Positions 32,638 to 42,690 of a DNA stretch of 64,000 nucleotides are shown here, piece by piece. The notes beneath the pieces were generated by a model, which was given only the letters and a program-made list of their open reading frames with translations, was not told the origin of the DNA and searched no databases. Each line of letters begins with the position of its first letter. The stretch's first letter is position 1. This stretch comes from [Enterobacter] lignolyticus SCF1 (GTDB taxonomy: Bacteria > Pseudomonadota > Gammaproteobacteria > Enterobacterales > Enterobacteriaceae). The DNA is taken from the NCBI RefSeq assembly GCF_000164865.1, contig NC_014618.1, positions 1,984,001-2,048,000 on the forward strand, in the 5' to 3' direction. The translations under genes were made by a program, and so were the position numbers.

Positions 32638-34299
32638 ATGTTGAACCGTATCCGCGTTGTCACTCTGCTGATGTTGGTGCTGTTTGTCTTTGCACTGCTA
32701 CAGCTGCTGTCCGGGGGCTTTCTCTTTTCCTCGCTCCATCAAAACCAGCAAAGTTTTGCCCTTTCCAATGAGTTACGTACTCGCCAAAGCGAGCTGAATA
32801 AAACCTGGGAGCTGATGCTGCAAACGCGCATTAACCTCAGCCGCTCATCCGCACGCATGATGATGGATGCCGGAAACCAGCAGAGCAGTGCTAAAACAAC
32901 GCTGCTCAACAATGCCAAAGCCACTCTGGCGGACGCGGCGAAACACTATGCGACGTTCTCGCAGATTGCGCCAGCGGCGGAATTGGTGGACGCCAGCAGC
33001 GCGGTTGACGCCAGCTACCAGAAATACTCCGCCGGGCTAACCGAGCTGATTGGCTTTCTGGATAACGGCAAGATGGATGCCTACTTCGCGCAGCCGACCC
33101 AGGGGATGCAAACCGGGCTTGGCGATGCGATGGCGCGCTACGAAAAAGAGAGCGAAACGCTCTATCAGCACGCGTTTTCAACCAGCACCCGTGACTATCA
33201 CTTTGCGCAGTGGCAGCTGGCCATTATCGCGGTGGTGCTGGTCTTGCTGCTGGCCGGCGCCTGGTACGGCATTCGCCACATCCTGCTCAAGCCGCTCGGG
33301 CAGGTGATTAGCCACCTGCGCCGCATCGCGCAGGGCGACCTGACGCAGCCGGTCACCGTGTCCGGGCGCAATGAAATTGGCGAACTGGCCGGTACCGTTA
33401 ACCACATGCAAACGTCGCTCATCGATACGGTGACCCGCGTGCGCAACGGTTCTGACGCCATCTATGCCGGCAGCAGCGAAATTGCGGCGGGCAACAACGA
33501 TCTCTCCTCGCGTACCGAGCAGCAGGCGTCCTCGCTGGAGGAAACCGCCGCCAGCATGGAAGAGCTGACCGCCACCGTGAAGCAGAATGCCGAAAACGCC
33601 CGTCAGGCGTCGCAGCTGGCGCTTAGCGCCTCTGAGACCGCCCAGCGCGGCGGCAAAGTGGTCGATAGCGTGGTTAACACGATGCACGACATCGCCGCCA
33701 GTTCGCAGAAAATTTCCGATATTACCGGCGTTATCGACGGTATTGCCTTCCAGACCAACATTCTCGCGCTGAACGCGGCGGTGGAAGCGGCGCGCGCGGG
33801 CGAGCAGGGTCGCGGCTTTGCGGTGGTGGCCGGCGAGGTGCGCAACCTGGCGAGCCGTAGCGCCCAGGCCGCGAAAGAGATTAAAGCGCTTATTGAGGAC
33901 TCGGTGTCGAAGGTGGACACCGGCTCCGTACTGGTAGAAAGCGCAGGCGACACCATGAGCGATATCGTCAATGCCGTCACGCGCGTGACCGACATCATGG
34001 GGGAAATCTCCTCGGCGTCTGACGAGCAAAGCCGCGGGATAGACCAGGTGGCGCTGGCGGTTTCCGAGATGGATCGCGTGACCCAGCAGAACGCGGCGCT
34101 GGTGCAGCAGTCCGCTGCCGCCGCCGCCGCGCTGGAAGAGCAGTCGAGCCATCTGACGCAGGCGGTATCGGCGTTTCGCATCGGCGCACACCACGCGGCG
34201 CCCGCCGCCAGTACAGCAAAAGCTTCCGCAGCAGCAGTGACGCCATTGCGGCCCCGTCCGGCAGCCGCCGGAACGGACGATAACTGGGAAACGTTTTAA
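32638..34299 (+). CDS. tar: Tar, aspartate/maltose-type chemoreceptor
   Basis: 553 residues, same as E. coli Tar. TM1 at ~7-30, periplasmic four-helix domain to ~190, TM2 ~190-212, HAMP, then the cytoplasmic signalling hairpin. Aspartate-binding arginines R64, R69 and R73 are all present (QTRINLSRSSAR), as is YFAQPTQGMQ with the ligand Thr. It ends in NWETF, the docking peptide for CheR and CheB. The best match is Tar rather than Tsr over the sensory domain. Lies directly behind a consensus sigma-28 promoter. Confidence 0.94.
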   Translation: MLNRIRVVTLLMLVLFVFALLQLLSGGFLFSSLHQNQQSFALSNELRTRQSELNKTWELMLQTRINLSRSSARMMMDAGNQQSSAKTTLLNNAKATLADAAKHYATFSQIAPAAELVDASSAVDASYQKYSAGLTELIGFLDNGKMDAYFAQPTQGMQTGLGDAMARYEKESETLYQHAFSTSTRDYHFAQWQLAIIAVVLVLLLAGAWYGIRHILLKPLGQVISHLRRIAQGDLTQPVTVSGRNEIGELAGTVNHMQTSLIDTVTRVRNGSDAIYAGSSEIAAGNNDLSSRTEQQASSLEETAASMEELTATVKQNAENARQASQLALSASETAQRGGKVVDSVVNTMHDIAASSQKISDITGVIDGIAFQTNILALNAAVEAARAGEQGRGFAVVAGEVRNLASRSAQAAKEIKALIEDSVSKVDTGSVLVESAGDTMSDIVNAVTRVTDIMGEISSASDEQSRGIDQVALAVSEMDRVTQQNAALVQQSAAAAAALEEQSSHLTQAVSAFRIGAHHAAPAASTAKASAAAVTPLRPRPAAAGTDDNWETF

Positions 34300-34335
34300 T
34301 TTTGCGCAGCGCGTTGCTGTAGTACGGGAGTGTTG

Positions 34336-35937
34336 ATGTTCAATCGAATTCGTATCTCGACCACGCTGTTTTTAATTCTGGTGATGTGCGGTGTGCTGCA
34401 GGTCGGTAGTAACGGACTGTCATTCTGGGCGTTTCGCGACGGGCAGAAAAACATGCAGCAGGTGGAGCAAAGCAACCAGCAGCTGCATGCGCTGATGCAG
34501 ACCCGCGCCGTTATGCTGCAGGCCAGCACCGCGCTGAACAAAGCCGGAACGCTGACCGCGCTGAGCTATCCGGCGGACGAGATTAAGGCGCTGATGGCGA
34601 CGGCGCGTCAGAGCTTCAGGCAGGCCGACGCGCAGTTTGCGGCTTTCGCCAGCGTTGCGGCGGAAGATGACAGCGCGCGCGGGCTACAGGACGCCACAAA
34701 AACCGGCTATGCCGCCTGGCGCGACGCGCTGGATCATCAGGCCACCTGGCTTGAAAACAACCAGCTGTCAGATTTTATGACCGCGCCGGTGCAGCAGGCG
34801 CAGGATGATTTTGACCGCAGCTATCGCCAGTGGCAGCAGAATATCAACCGTTATGTGGATTCCGCGCGGCAGGCGAGCGACGGCAACTACCACCGTTCGG
34901 CGTTTATTTTTATCGCCATGGTGGCGATCGCCGCGCTGATCGTCGGCTGGGCGCTGCTGTGGACGCGCAGGATGATTGTGGTGCCGCTGACCATTATCAG
35001 CAGCCACTTTGACGGCATTGCGAAAGGCGATCTGGCGCGGCCGATCGCGGTGTACGGCAACAATGAAATCACCGCGATTTTCGCCGGGCTGAAGGCGATG
35101 CAAACCGCGCTGCGCGGGACGGTCAGCGAGGTTCGTCTGGGAAGCCAGGCGATGCATACCGGCATTTCGGAAATTGCCGCGGGCAATAACGATCTCTCCT
35201 CGCGGACCGAACAGCAGGCGGCATCGCTGGCGGAAACTGCCGCCAGCATGGAGCAGCTGACGGCGACGGTCGGGCAGAACGCCGACAACGCGCGTCAGGC
35301 CTCCGGGCTTGCCAGCCGCGCCGCGGAAACCGCCCGCCGCGGCGGGCAGCAGGCCTCGCACGTTGCCGCCACCATGCATGATATCGCCACCAGCTCACAG
35401 AAGATTGGCGACATTATCAGCGTGATTGACGGTATTGCCTTCCAGACCAACATTCTGGCGCTCAATGCGGCGGTTGAGGCGGCGCGGGCAGGGGAGCAGG
35501 GGCGCGGTTTCGCCGTGGTGGCGGGGGAGGTCCGCAACCTCGCCAGCCGTAGCGCCGAGGCGGCGAAAGAGATTAAAGGGCTGATTGAGGCGTCCGTCTC
35601 CCGCGTGCAGGAAGGCTCCGCGCTGGTGGATACCGCAGCCAAAACCATGAACGAGATTGTCAGCTCCGTCACCCAGGTCAACGACATTATGGGCGAAATA
35701 GCCTCGGCGTCCGATGAGCAGCGCCGGGGGATTGAGCAGGTCGCGCTGGCGGTCAGCCAGATGGATCAGGTGACGCAGCAGAACGCGGCGCTAGTCGAAG
35801 AAGGGGCCGCCGCCACGGAACAGCTGGCGGACCAGGCCGATCGCTTAACGACGCTGATGACCCGATTTTCGCTCGACGAACACAAGATTGCATTGCAAGA
35901 AGGGGTATCGCCGCAGGTGATACCTGTTGTTTCCTGA
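34336..35937 (+). CDS. tap: Tap, dipeptide chemoreceptor
   Basis: 533 residues from the ATG of MFNRIRISTTLF, preceded by GGGAG; length equals E. coli Tap. Sensory domain shares ASTALNKAGTLTALSYPAD with E. coli Tap, which senses dipeptides together with periplasmic DppA and also pyrimidines. It lacks the C-terminal NWETF and ends in PVVS, so its adaptation depends on neighbouring Tar/Tsr receptors. Salmonella lacks tap, so this separates the organism from Salmonella. Confidence 0.94.
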   Translation: MFNRIRISTTLFLILVMCGVLQVGSNGLSFWAFRDGQKNMQQVEQSNQQLHALMQTRAVMLQASTALNKAGTLTALSYPADEIKALMATARQSFRQADAQFAAFASVAAEDDSARGLQDATKTGYAAWRDALDHQATWLENNQLSDFMTAPVQQAQDDFDRSYRQWQQNINRYVDSARQASDGNYHRSAFIFIAMVAIAALIVGWALLWTRRMIVVPLTIISSHFDGIAKGDLARPIAVYGNNEITAIFAGLKAMQTALRGTVSEVRLGSQAMHTGISEIAAGNNDLSSRTEQQAASLAETAASMEQLTATVGQNADNARQASGLASRAAETARRGGQQASHVAATMHDIATSSQKIGDIISVIDGIAFQTNILALNAAVEAARAGEQGRGFAVVAGEVRNLASRSAEAAKEIKGLIEASVSRVQEGSALVDTAAKTMNEIVSSVTQVNDIMGEIASASDEQRRGIEQVALAVSQMDQVTQQNAALVEEGAAATEQLADQADRLTTLMTRFSLDEHKIALQEGVSPQVIPVVS

Positions 35938-35957
35938 AAGTGACGTAAGAAGGCGCT

Positions 35958-36824
35958 ATGACATCATCCCTGCCCAACGGGCAATCGTCATTACTTATGC
36001 AGATGACACAGCGCCTGGCGCTGTCCGATGCGCAGTTTCGTCGGATATGCCAATTGATCTACCAACGTGCGGGCATCGTACTGGCAGATCACAAGCGCGA
36101 TATGGTCTACAACCGGCTGGTTCGCCGCCTGCGTACGCTGGGGCTGGATGATTTTGGTCGTTATCTGGCAATGCTGGAGGCCAATTCTGACAGCGCCGAG
36201 TGGCAGGCGTTTATTAACTCGCTGACCACCAACCTGACGGCGTTTTTTCGTGAGGCGCACCACTTTCCGACGCTGGCGGAGCACGCCCGTCGTCGGCACG
36301 GCGAGTACCGCGTCTGGAGCGCGGCCGCCTCAACGGGAGAAGAGCCGTACTCCATTGCGATTACGCTTGCCGACACCCTGGGGACAGCCCCCGGGCGCTG
36401 GCGCGTGTTTGCAAGCGATATCGATACCGAGGTGCTTGGCAAAGCGCAAAACGGGATTTACCGGCAGGATGAGCTGAAAACGCTGTCGCCGCAGCAGCTA
36501 CAGCACTATTTCATGCGCGGAACCGGCCCCCATGACGGACTGGTGCGTGTACGTCAGGAGCTGGCGAACTATGTGGATTTTGCCCCGGTTAACCTGCTGG
36601 ACAGGCAATACAGCGTGCCGGGGCCGTTTGATGCCATTTTCTGCCGTAATGTAATGATTTACTTCGATAAAACAACGCAGCAGGAGATTCTTCGCCGTTT
36701 TGTTCCGCTGCTCAAGCCCGACGGATTGTTATTTGCCGGGCACTCGGAGAACTTCAGCAATCTTGTGCGCGAGTTCAGTCTGCGTGGACAGACGGTGTAT
36801 GCGCTCAGTAAGGATAAAGCATGA
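35958..36824 (+). CDS. cheR: CheR, chemoreceptor methyltransferase
   Basis: 288 residues. N-terminal helical domain (~1-90) that binds receptors; C-terminal SAM-dependent methyltransferase (SAAASTGEEPYSIA, FASDIDTEVL, IFCRNVMIYFD) with the beta-subdomain that binds the NWETF tail. Methylates receptor glutamates for adaptation. Overlaps cheB by 4 nt. Confidence 0.96.
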   Translation: MTSSLPNGQSSLLMQMTQRLALSDAQFRRICQLIYQRAGIVLADHKRDMVYNRLVRRLRTLGLDDFGRYLAMLEANSDSAEWQAFINSLTTNLTAFFREAHHFPTLAEHARRRHGEYRVWSAAASTGEEPYSIAITLADTLGTAPGRWRVFASDIDTEVLGKAQNGIYRQDELKTLSPQQLQHYFMRGTGPHDGLVRVRQELANYVDFAPVNLLDRQYSVPGPFDAIFCRNVMIYFDKTTQQEILRRFVPLLKPDGLLFAGHSENFSNLVREFSLRGQTVYALSKDKA

Positions 36825-37870
36825 GTAAAATCAGGGTGTTGTCTGTCGATGACTCCGCATTGATGCGGCAGATTATGACGGAAATCATCAACAGCCACAG
36901 CGATATGGAGATGGTCGCCACGGCGCCCGATCCGCTAGTCGCCCGGGATCTTATTAAAAAATTCAACCCGGACGTGCTGACGCTGGATGTCGAAATGCCG
37001 CGGATGGACGGTCTCGATTTTCTCGAAAAATTGATGCGCCTGCGGCCGATGCCAGTCGTGATGGTGTCGTCGCTGACCGGTAAAGGTTCCGAAGTGACGC
37101 TGCGCGCGCTGGAGCTTGGCGCCATCGACTTCGTGACAAAACCGCAAATCGGCATTCGAGAAGGGATGCTGGCCTACAGCGAAATGATTGCCGACAAGGT
37201 TCGCGCCGCGTCAAGGGCTCGTCTGAGCGCCCATAAGCCGCTGACGGCGCCGGTGGCGCTGAAAGCCGGGCCGATGCTGAGCTCGGAAAAGCTGCTGGCG
37301 ATTGGCGCCTCAACCGGCGGCACCGAGGCGATTCGCCACGTGCTGCAGCCGCTGCCGCTGACCAGCCCGGCGATCCTCATCACCCAGCATATGCCGCCAG
37401 GGTTTACCCGCTCTTTTGCGGAACGTCTGAACAAGCTGTGCCAGATAACGGTGAAAGAGGCGGAGGACGGCGAGCGCGTGCTGCCGGGCCATGCCTATAT
37501 CGCCCCCGGGGATAAGCATATGGAGCTGGCGCGAAGCGGCGCCAACTACCAGATCAAAATTCATGACGGCCCGCCGGTCAACCGGCACCGTCCGTCGGTC
37601 GACGTGCTGTTTCACTCGGTCGCCAAAAATGCGGGACGCAACGCCGTTGGGGTGATCCTTACCGGGATGGGCAACGACGGCGCGGCGGGAATGCTGGCAA
37701 TGCACCAGGCGGGCGCCTGGACCATTGCGCAAAACGAAGCAAGTTGTGTGGTGTTCGGCATGCCGCGTGAGGCCATCAATATGGGTGGCGTCAGCGAAGT
37801 GGTCGATCTTAGCCAGGTAAGCCAGCAGATGCTGGCGAAAATCAGTGCCGGACAGGCAATACGTATTTAA
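36821..37870 (+). CDS. cheB: CheB, chemoreceptor methylesterase/deamidase
   Basis: 349 residues, as in E. coli. Receiver domain with phospho-acceptor D56 and D10/D11; linker ~130-150; esterase domain with the active-site Ser in GASTGGTEA, the His in ITQHMPPGF and the Asp in MGNDGAAGM. Phosphorylation by CheA activates it, giving negative feedback. Confidence 0.96.
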   Translation: MSKIRVLSVDDSALMRQIMTEIINSHSDMEMVATAPDPLVARDLIKKFNPDVLTLDVEMPRMDGLDFLEKLMRLRPMPVVMVSSLTGKGSEVTLRALELGAIDFVTKPQIGIREGMLAYSEMIADKVRAASRARLSAHKPLTAPVALKAGPMLSSEKLLAIGASTGGTEAIRHVLQPLPLTSPAILITQHMPPGFTRSFAERLNKLCQITVKEAEDGERVLPGHAYIAPGDKHMELARSGANYQIKIHDGPPVNRHRPSVDVLFHSVAKNAGRNAVGVILTGMGNDGAAGMLAMHQAGAWTIAQNEASCVVFGMPREAINMGGVSEVVDLSQVSQQMLAKISAGQAIRI

Positions 37871-37885
37871 GAGGAGTGAAGTTAA

Positions 37886-38275
37886 ATGGCGGATAAAGAG
37901 CTTAAGTTTCTGGTTGTGGATGACTTTTCCACCATGCGTCGCATCGTGCGTAACCTGTTGAAAGAGCTTGGTTTCAATAACGTTGAAGAAGCAGAAGACG
38001 GCGTAGATGCGCTCAACAAACTGCAGGCGGGCGGTTTTGGTTTTGTTATCTCCGACTGGAACATGCCGAATATGGATGGCCTTGATTTGCTAAAAACCAT
38101 CCGCGCCGATGGCGCAATGGCGTCCATGCCGGTGCTGATGGTGACCGCAGAAGCGAAGAAAGAGAACATCATCGCGGCGGCGCAGGCCGGCGCCAGCGGC
38201 TACGTGGTGAAACCGTTCACCGCGGCGACGCTGGAAGAAAAACTGAATAAAATCTTCGAGAAACTCGGCATGTGA
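37886..38275 (+). CDS. cheY: CheY, flagellar motor response regulator
   Basis: 129 residues, single receiver domain. D12, D13, D57 (phosphorylation site), the Thr of VLMVTAEA and the Lys of VVKPF are all in place. CheY-P binds FliM and FliN to switch rotation. Spaced 15 nt after cheB, with AAGAGGAG as ribosome site. Confidence 0.97.
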   Translation: MADKELKFLVVDDFSTMRRIVRNLLKELGFNNVEEAEDGVDALNKLQAGGFGFVISDWNMPNMDGLDLLKTIRADGAMASMPVLMVTAEAKKENIIAAAQAGASGYVVKPFTAATLEEKLNKIFEKLGM

Positions 38276-38286
38276 GGCCTGCAGTG

Positions 38287-38931
38287 ATGATACAACCCTC
38301 AATAAAACCCGCAGACGAACATTCGGCCGCAGATATCATTGCCCGTATCGGCAGCCTCACCCGTATGCTGCGCGACAGCCTGCGCGAGCTGGGACTGGAC
38401 CAGGCGATTGCCGAAGCGGCGGAGGCGATTCCTGATGCCCGCGATCGTCTGGACTACGTAGTGCAGATGACGGCGCAGGCCGCAGAGCGTGCGCTGAACT
38501 GCGTCGAACTGTCGCAACCGCATCAGAACCAGATGGAAAAAGAGGCAAAAGCGCTATCTGGCCGCTGGGATGCCTGGTTTGAAAACCCGATCGAGCTGTC
38601 CGATGCCCGTGAGCTGGTGACCGATACCCGTCATTACCTGGCGGACGTCCCGGGCCACACCAGCTTCACCAACGCGCAGCTGCTGGAGATCATGATGGCG
38701 CAGGATTTCCAGGACCTTACCGGTCAGGTTATCAAGCGCATGATGGATGTGATTCAGGAGATAGAGCGCCAGCTGCTGATGGTGCTGCTGGAAAACATGC
38801 CGGAGCAGCCTGCGCGCGCGAAGCGGGAAAACGACAGCCTGCTCAACGGCCCGCAGATGGATACCTCCAAAGCGGGCGTCGTCGCCAGCCAGGACCAGGT
38901 CGACGATTTACTGGACAGCCTCGGTTTTTAA
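38287..38931 (+). CDS. cheZ: CheZ, CheY-P phosphatase
   Basis: 214 residues from ATG (MIQPSIKPADEHSA), equal in length to E. coli; an adjacent GTG just upstream is a possible alternative. Long helical hairpin with the catalytic Gln segment MAQDFQDLTGQVIKRM, and C-terminal CheY-binding peptide SQDQVDDLLDSLGF. Last gene of the tar operon. Confidence 0.96.
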   Translation: MIQPSIKPADEHSAADIIARIGSLTRMLRDSLRELGLDQAIAEAAEAIPDARDRLDYVVQMTAQAAERALNCVELSQPHQNQMEKEAKALSGRWDAWFENPIELSDARELVTDTRHYLADVPGHTSFTNAQLLEIMMAQDFQDLTGQVIKRMMDVIQEIERQLLMVLLENMPEQPARAKRENDSLLNGPQMDTSKAGVVASQDQVDDLLDSLGF

Positions 38932-38942
38932 CGGCGCTGATA

Positions 38943-38966
38943 AACCATCCCGTAAGGGATGGTTTT
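38943..38966 (+). terminator. terminator after cheZ
   Basis: AACCATCCC-GTAA-GGGATGGTT hairpin followed by TT and a CT-rich tract; it separates the tar and flhBAE operons. Confidence 0.75.
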
Positions 38967-39072
38967 CCTCCCTATAAGGCAAATTAGCCTACAAATCCGC
39001 GCGTACTCTTCCTATCAGACGTTTTCTCCGCTGGCATTATGTCCTCAGAATTGTAACTGCGGGATGTTGTCT

Positions 39073-40227
39073 GTGGCCGACAATAGCGACAGCGAAGACA
39101 AAACAGAAGCCCCCACACCCCAACGGCTGGATAAAGCGCGTGAGGAAGGGCAAATTCCGCGATCCCGCGAGCTCACCTCTCTGCTGATTTTGCTGGTGGG
39201 CGTGTGCGTACTGTGGTTTGGCGGCGAGTCGATGGCGAGAAGGCTTGCCGCGCTGCTCTCTTCCGGTCTGCATTTTGACCACAGCATTGTTAACGATCCG
39301 AACCTGATCCTCGGGCAAATCATTCTGCTGATAAAGCAGGCGATGCTGGCGCTGCTGCCGCTGATAACGGGCGTAGTGGTGGTGGCTATCGTTGCGCCGA
39401 TGATGCTCGGCGGCCTGGTCTTCAGCCCCAAGTCGCTGGCGTTTAAGTTCGACAAGCTGAACCCGCTGCCCGGCATTAAGCGCCTTTTTTCCGCCCAGTC
39501 GGCGGCGGAGCTGCTGAAAGCGATACTCAAGTCGGTGCTGGTGGGCTGCGTGGCCGGGACCTATGTCTGGTCGCACTGGCCGGACATGATGCGGCTTATC
39601 AGCGAATCGCCGCTGGCGGCGATGGGCAACGCGCTCAACATGGTGGGGTTGTGCGCGATGCTGGTGGCGCTGGGCGTGATCCCGATGGTGGGTTTCGACG
39701 TGTTCTGGCAGATCCACAGCCATATCAAAAAGCTGCGGATGTCGCGCCAGGACATTCGCGACGAGTTTAAGCAGAACGAAGGCGATCCGCACGTCAAAGG
39801 GCGTATTCGCCAGATGCAGCGCGCCGCGGCGCGCCGTCGCATGATGGGCGATGTGCCGAAGGCGGACGTTATCGTTACCAACCCGACGCATTACTCGGTG
39901 GCGCTGCAGTATGTGGAAGGCAAAATGAGCGCGCCGAAGGTGGTGGCGAAAGGCGCCGGGCTTATCGCGCTGCGCATCAGAGAGATAGGCCAGGAGCACC
40001 GGGTGCCTGTCCTTGAAGCGCCGCCGCTGGCGCGCGCGCTCTACCGCCATGCGGAAATCGGCCAACAGATCCCCGGCACGCTGTATGCGGCGGTCGCCGA
40101 AGTGCTGGCCTGGGTGTGGCAGCTTAAACGCTGGCGTCTGGCGGGGGGCGTTCCGCCGAAGAAACCTGAGAATTTGCCGGTGCCTGAGGCACTGGATTTT
40201 TTGAACGAGAAGGACACTGATGGCTAA
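39073..40227 (+). CDS. flhB: FlhB, flagellar export switch protein
   Basis: 384 residues from the GTG of VADNSDSEDKTEAPTPQRL (E. coli 382). GGGA is correctly spaced before it; an ATG 9 nt upstream has no site. Four membrane helices (~30-210), then the cytoplasmic domain with autocleavage motif N-P-T-H (TNPTHYS) that switches the type III export gate from rod/hook to filament substrates. Overlaps flhA by 8 nt. Confidence 0.95.
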   Translation: MADNSDSEDKTEAPTPQRLDKAREEGQIPRSRELTSLLILLVGVCVLWFGGESMARRLAALLSSGLHFDHSIVNDPNLILGQIILLIKQAMLALLPLITGVVVVAIVAPMMLGGLVFSPKSLAFKFDKLNPLPGIKRLFSAQSAAELLKAILKSVLVGCVAGTYVWSHWPDMMRLISESPLAAMGNALNMVGLCAMLVALGVIPMVGFDVFWQIHSHIKKLRMSRQDIRDEFKQNEGDPHVKGRIRQMQRAAARRRMMGDVPKADVIVTNPTHYSVALQYVEGKMSAPKVVAKGAGLIALRIREIGQEHRVPVLEAPPLARALYRHAEIGQQIPGTLYAAVAEVLAWVWQLKRWRLAGGVPPKKPENLPVPEALDFLNEKDTDG

Positions 40228-42298
40228 TCTGGTCGCAATGCTGCGTCTGCCCGGCAACCTCAAATCTACCCAATGGCAGGTTCTGGCCGGGCCGGTGCTG
40301 ATTCTGCTGATCCTGTCGATGATGGTACTGCCGCTCCCGGCATTCGTCCTCGACCTGTTGTTTACCTTTAACATCGCGCTGTCGATTATGGTGCTGCTGG
40401 TGGCGATGTTCACCCAGCGCACGCTCGAATTCGCCGCGTTCCCGACCATTCTGCTGTTTACCACGCTATTGCGCCTCGCGCTGAACGTGGCCTCCACCCG
40501 TATTATCCTGATGGAAGGGCATACCGGCGCGGCGGCGGCGGGGAAGGTGGTGGAAGCCTTCGGCCATTTCCTGGTGGGCGGCAACTTCGCCATCGGCATC
40601 GTGGTCTTTATTATCCTCGTCATCATTAACTTTATGGTTATCACCAAAGGCGCCGGGCGTATCGCAGAAGTCGGCGCGCGCTTTGTGCTGGACGGGATGC
40701 CGGGTAAACAGATGGCGATCGATGCGGACCTTAACGCCGGGCTGATTGGCGAAGACGAGGCCAAGCGCCGCCGCTCTGAGGTGACGCAGGAGGCGGACTT
40801 CTACGGCTCGATGGACGGTGCGAGTAAGTTCGTGCGCGGCGACGCCATCGCCGGGATCATGATCATGGTTATCAACATCATCGGCGGCCTGCTGGTGGGG
40901 GTACTGCAGCACGGGCTGCCGGTGGGGAAAGCGGCGGAGTCCTATACGCTGCTGACCATCGGCGATGGCCTTGTCGCGCAGATTCCGGCGCTGGTTATCT
41001 CGACGGCGGCCGGCGTTATCGTTACCCGCGTGAGCACCGATCAGGATGTGGGCGAACAGATGGTCGGCCAGCTGTTCAGCAACCCGCGGGTGATGCTGCT
41101 CAGCGCCGCGGTACTCGGGCTGCTGGGCCTGGTGCCGGGGATGCCGAACTTTGTCTTCCTGCTGTTCACCGCGGCCCTGCTGGGGCTGGCGTGGTGGATC
41201 CGCGGCCGCGAGCAGAGCGCGCCGGTTGAAGCCGCGCCGGTACGGACGCAGGACAACCCGCAGGCGGTGGAAGCGACCTGGAGCGACGTTCAGCTGGAAG
41301 ATACGCTGGGTATGGAGGTTGGCTACCGGCTGATCCCGATGGTTGATTTTCAACAGGACGGCGAGCTGCTGGGGCGCATTCGCAGTATTCGTAAGAAATT
41401 CGCCCAGGAGATGGGCTTCCTGCCGCCGGTGGTGCATATCCGCGACAATATGGATCTGCCGCCCGCGCGCTATCGTATCCTGCTTAAGGGCGTTGAGATT
41501 GGCAGCGGCGACGCCTACCCGGGCCGCTGGCTGGCGATTAACCCGGGCACGGCGGCGGGGACGCTGCCGGGCGAACCGACGGTTGATCCGGCCTTTGGGC
41601 TTGCAGCTATCTGGATTGAAAGCGCGCTGAAAGAACAGGCGCAGATTCAGGGCTTTACCGTCGTTGAATCCAGCACCGTGGTCGCCACGCACCTCAACCA
41701 TCTGATCAGCCTGCACTCCGCCGAGCTGTTTGGCCGCCAGGAGGCGCAGCAGCTGCTTGACCGCGTAAGCCAGGAGATGCCGAAGCTTACCGAGGACCTG
41801 GTGCCGGGTGTGGTGACGCTCACCACGCTGCATAAGGTGCTGCAAAACCTGCTGGATGAAAAAGTGCCGATTCGCGATATGCGCACCATCCTTGAAACGC
41901 TGGCGGAACATGCGCCTGTCCAGACCGACCCGCACGAGCTGACCTCGGTGGTGCGCGTGGCGCTGGGCCGGGCAATTACCCAGCAGTGGTTCCCGGGCAG
42001 CGGCGAGGTACAGGTGATTGGACTGGATACGCCGCTTGAACGCCTGTTGCTGCAGGCGCTGCAGGGCGGCGGCGGTCTGGAGCCTGGGCTTGCGGACCGC
42101 CTGCTGGCCCAGACGCAAGAGGCGCTGTCGCGCCAGGAAATGCTCGGCGCGCCGCCGGTGCTGCTGGTTAACCACGCGCTGCGCCCGCTGCTGTCGCGCT
42201 TTCTGCGCCGCAACCTGCCGCAGCTGGTGGTGCTGTCTAATCTCGAACTGTCGGATAACCGCCATATCCGCATGACCGCGACCATCGGAGGGAAATAA
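40220..42298 (+). CDS. flhA: FlhA, flagellar export gate protein
   Basis: 692 residues, as in E. coli. N-terminal half has eight membrane helices with the conserved FHIPEP-family stretch (TKGAGRIAEVGARFVLDGMP); C-terminal cytoplasmic nonamer-forming domain (~330-692) binds chaperone-substrate complexes. Uses the proton gradient for export. Stop shares one base with the flhE start. Confidence 0.96.
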   Translation: MANLVAMLRLPGNLKSTQWQVLAGPVLILLILSMMVLPLPAFVLDLLFTFNIALSIMVLLVAMFTQRTLEFAAFPTILLFTTLLRLALNVASTRIILMEGHTGAAAAGKVVEAFGHFLVGGNFAIGIVVFIILVIINFMVITKGAGRIAEVGARFVLDGMPGKQMAIDADLNAGLIGEDEAKRRRSEVTQEADFYGSMDGASKFVRGDAIAGIMIMVINIIGGLLVGVLQHGLPVGKAAESYTLLTIGDGLVAQIPALVISTAAGVIVTRVSTDQDVGEQMVGQLFSNPRVMLLSAAVLGLLGLVPGMPNFVFLLFTAALLGLAWWIRGREQSAPVEAAPVRTQDNPQAVEATWSDVQLEDTLGMEVGYRLIPMVDFQQDGELLGRIRSIRKKFAQEMGFLPPVVHIRDNMDLPPARYRILLKGVEIGSGDAYPGRWLAINPGTAAGTLPGEPTVDPAFGLAAIWIESALKEQAQIQGFTVVESSTVVATHLNHLISLHSAELFGRQEAQQLLDRVSQEMPKLTEDLVPGVVTLTTLHKVLQNLLDEKVPIRDMRTILETLAEHAPVQTDPHELTSVVRVALGRAITQQWFPGSGEVQVIGLDTPLERLLLQALQGGGGLEPGLADRLLAQTQEALSRQEMLGAPPVLLVNHALRPLLSRFLRRNLPQLVVLSNLELSDNRHIRMTATIGGK

Positions 42299-42690
42299 TG
42301 CGCGCACTGTTACTGCTTGCGCTGCTGCCGCTGTTTGCTCACGCCGCAGGCGAAGGGGCATGGCAGGCCAGCGGAATGGGCATTACGCTGAACTATCGGG
42401 GGCAGTCGGCCTCCTCTTCGCCGCTGGCGTCGCCGCAGCCGGTGAACGGGCTGATGACGCTGGTGGCCTGGCGCTATGAGCTGAACGGCCCGACGCCGGC
42501 CGGGCTGCGGGTGCGTTTGTGCTCGCAGAGCCGCTGCGTAGAGCTGGACGGACAGAGCGGCACGACCCATGGGTTCGATAGCGTCCCGGCGATTGAACCG
42601 CTGCGTTTTGTCTGGGAAGTTCCCGGCGGCGGCCGCCTGATACCGGCCCTCAACGTGCGCAGCAACCAGGTTATCGTCAACTACCGCTAG
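42298..42690 (+). CDS. flhE: FlhE, periplasmic flagellar protein
   Basis: 130 residues, as in E. coli. Signal peptide MRALLLLALLPLFAHA, cleaved before AGE. Small beta protein with one pair of Cys (RLCSQSRC). In E. coli and Salmonella its loss causes proton leakage through the export apparatus. Its TAG stop overlaps the stop of the opposing PBP gene by 4 bp (CTAG). Confidence 0.93.
   Translation: MRALLLLALLPLFAHAAGEGAWQASGMGITLNYRGQSASSSPLASPQPVNGLMTLVAWRYELNGPTPAGLRVRLCSQSRCVELDGQSGTTHGFDSVPAIEPLRFVWEVPGGGRLIPALNVRSNQVIVNYR

Noticed and set aside
39037..42361. Long open frames on the minus strand opposite flhB and flhA (575 and 631 codons)
   Set aside because: They are antisense shadows of G/C-rich coding sequence; they have Arg/His/Gln-rich composition, no family match and no ribosome site.
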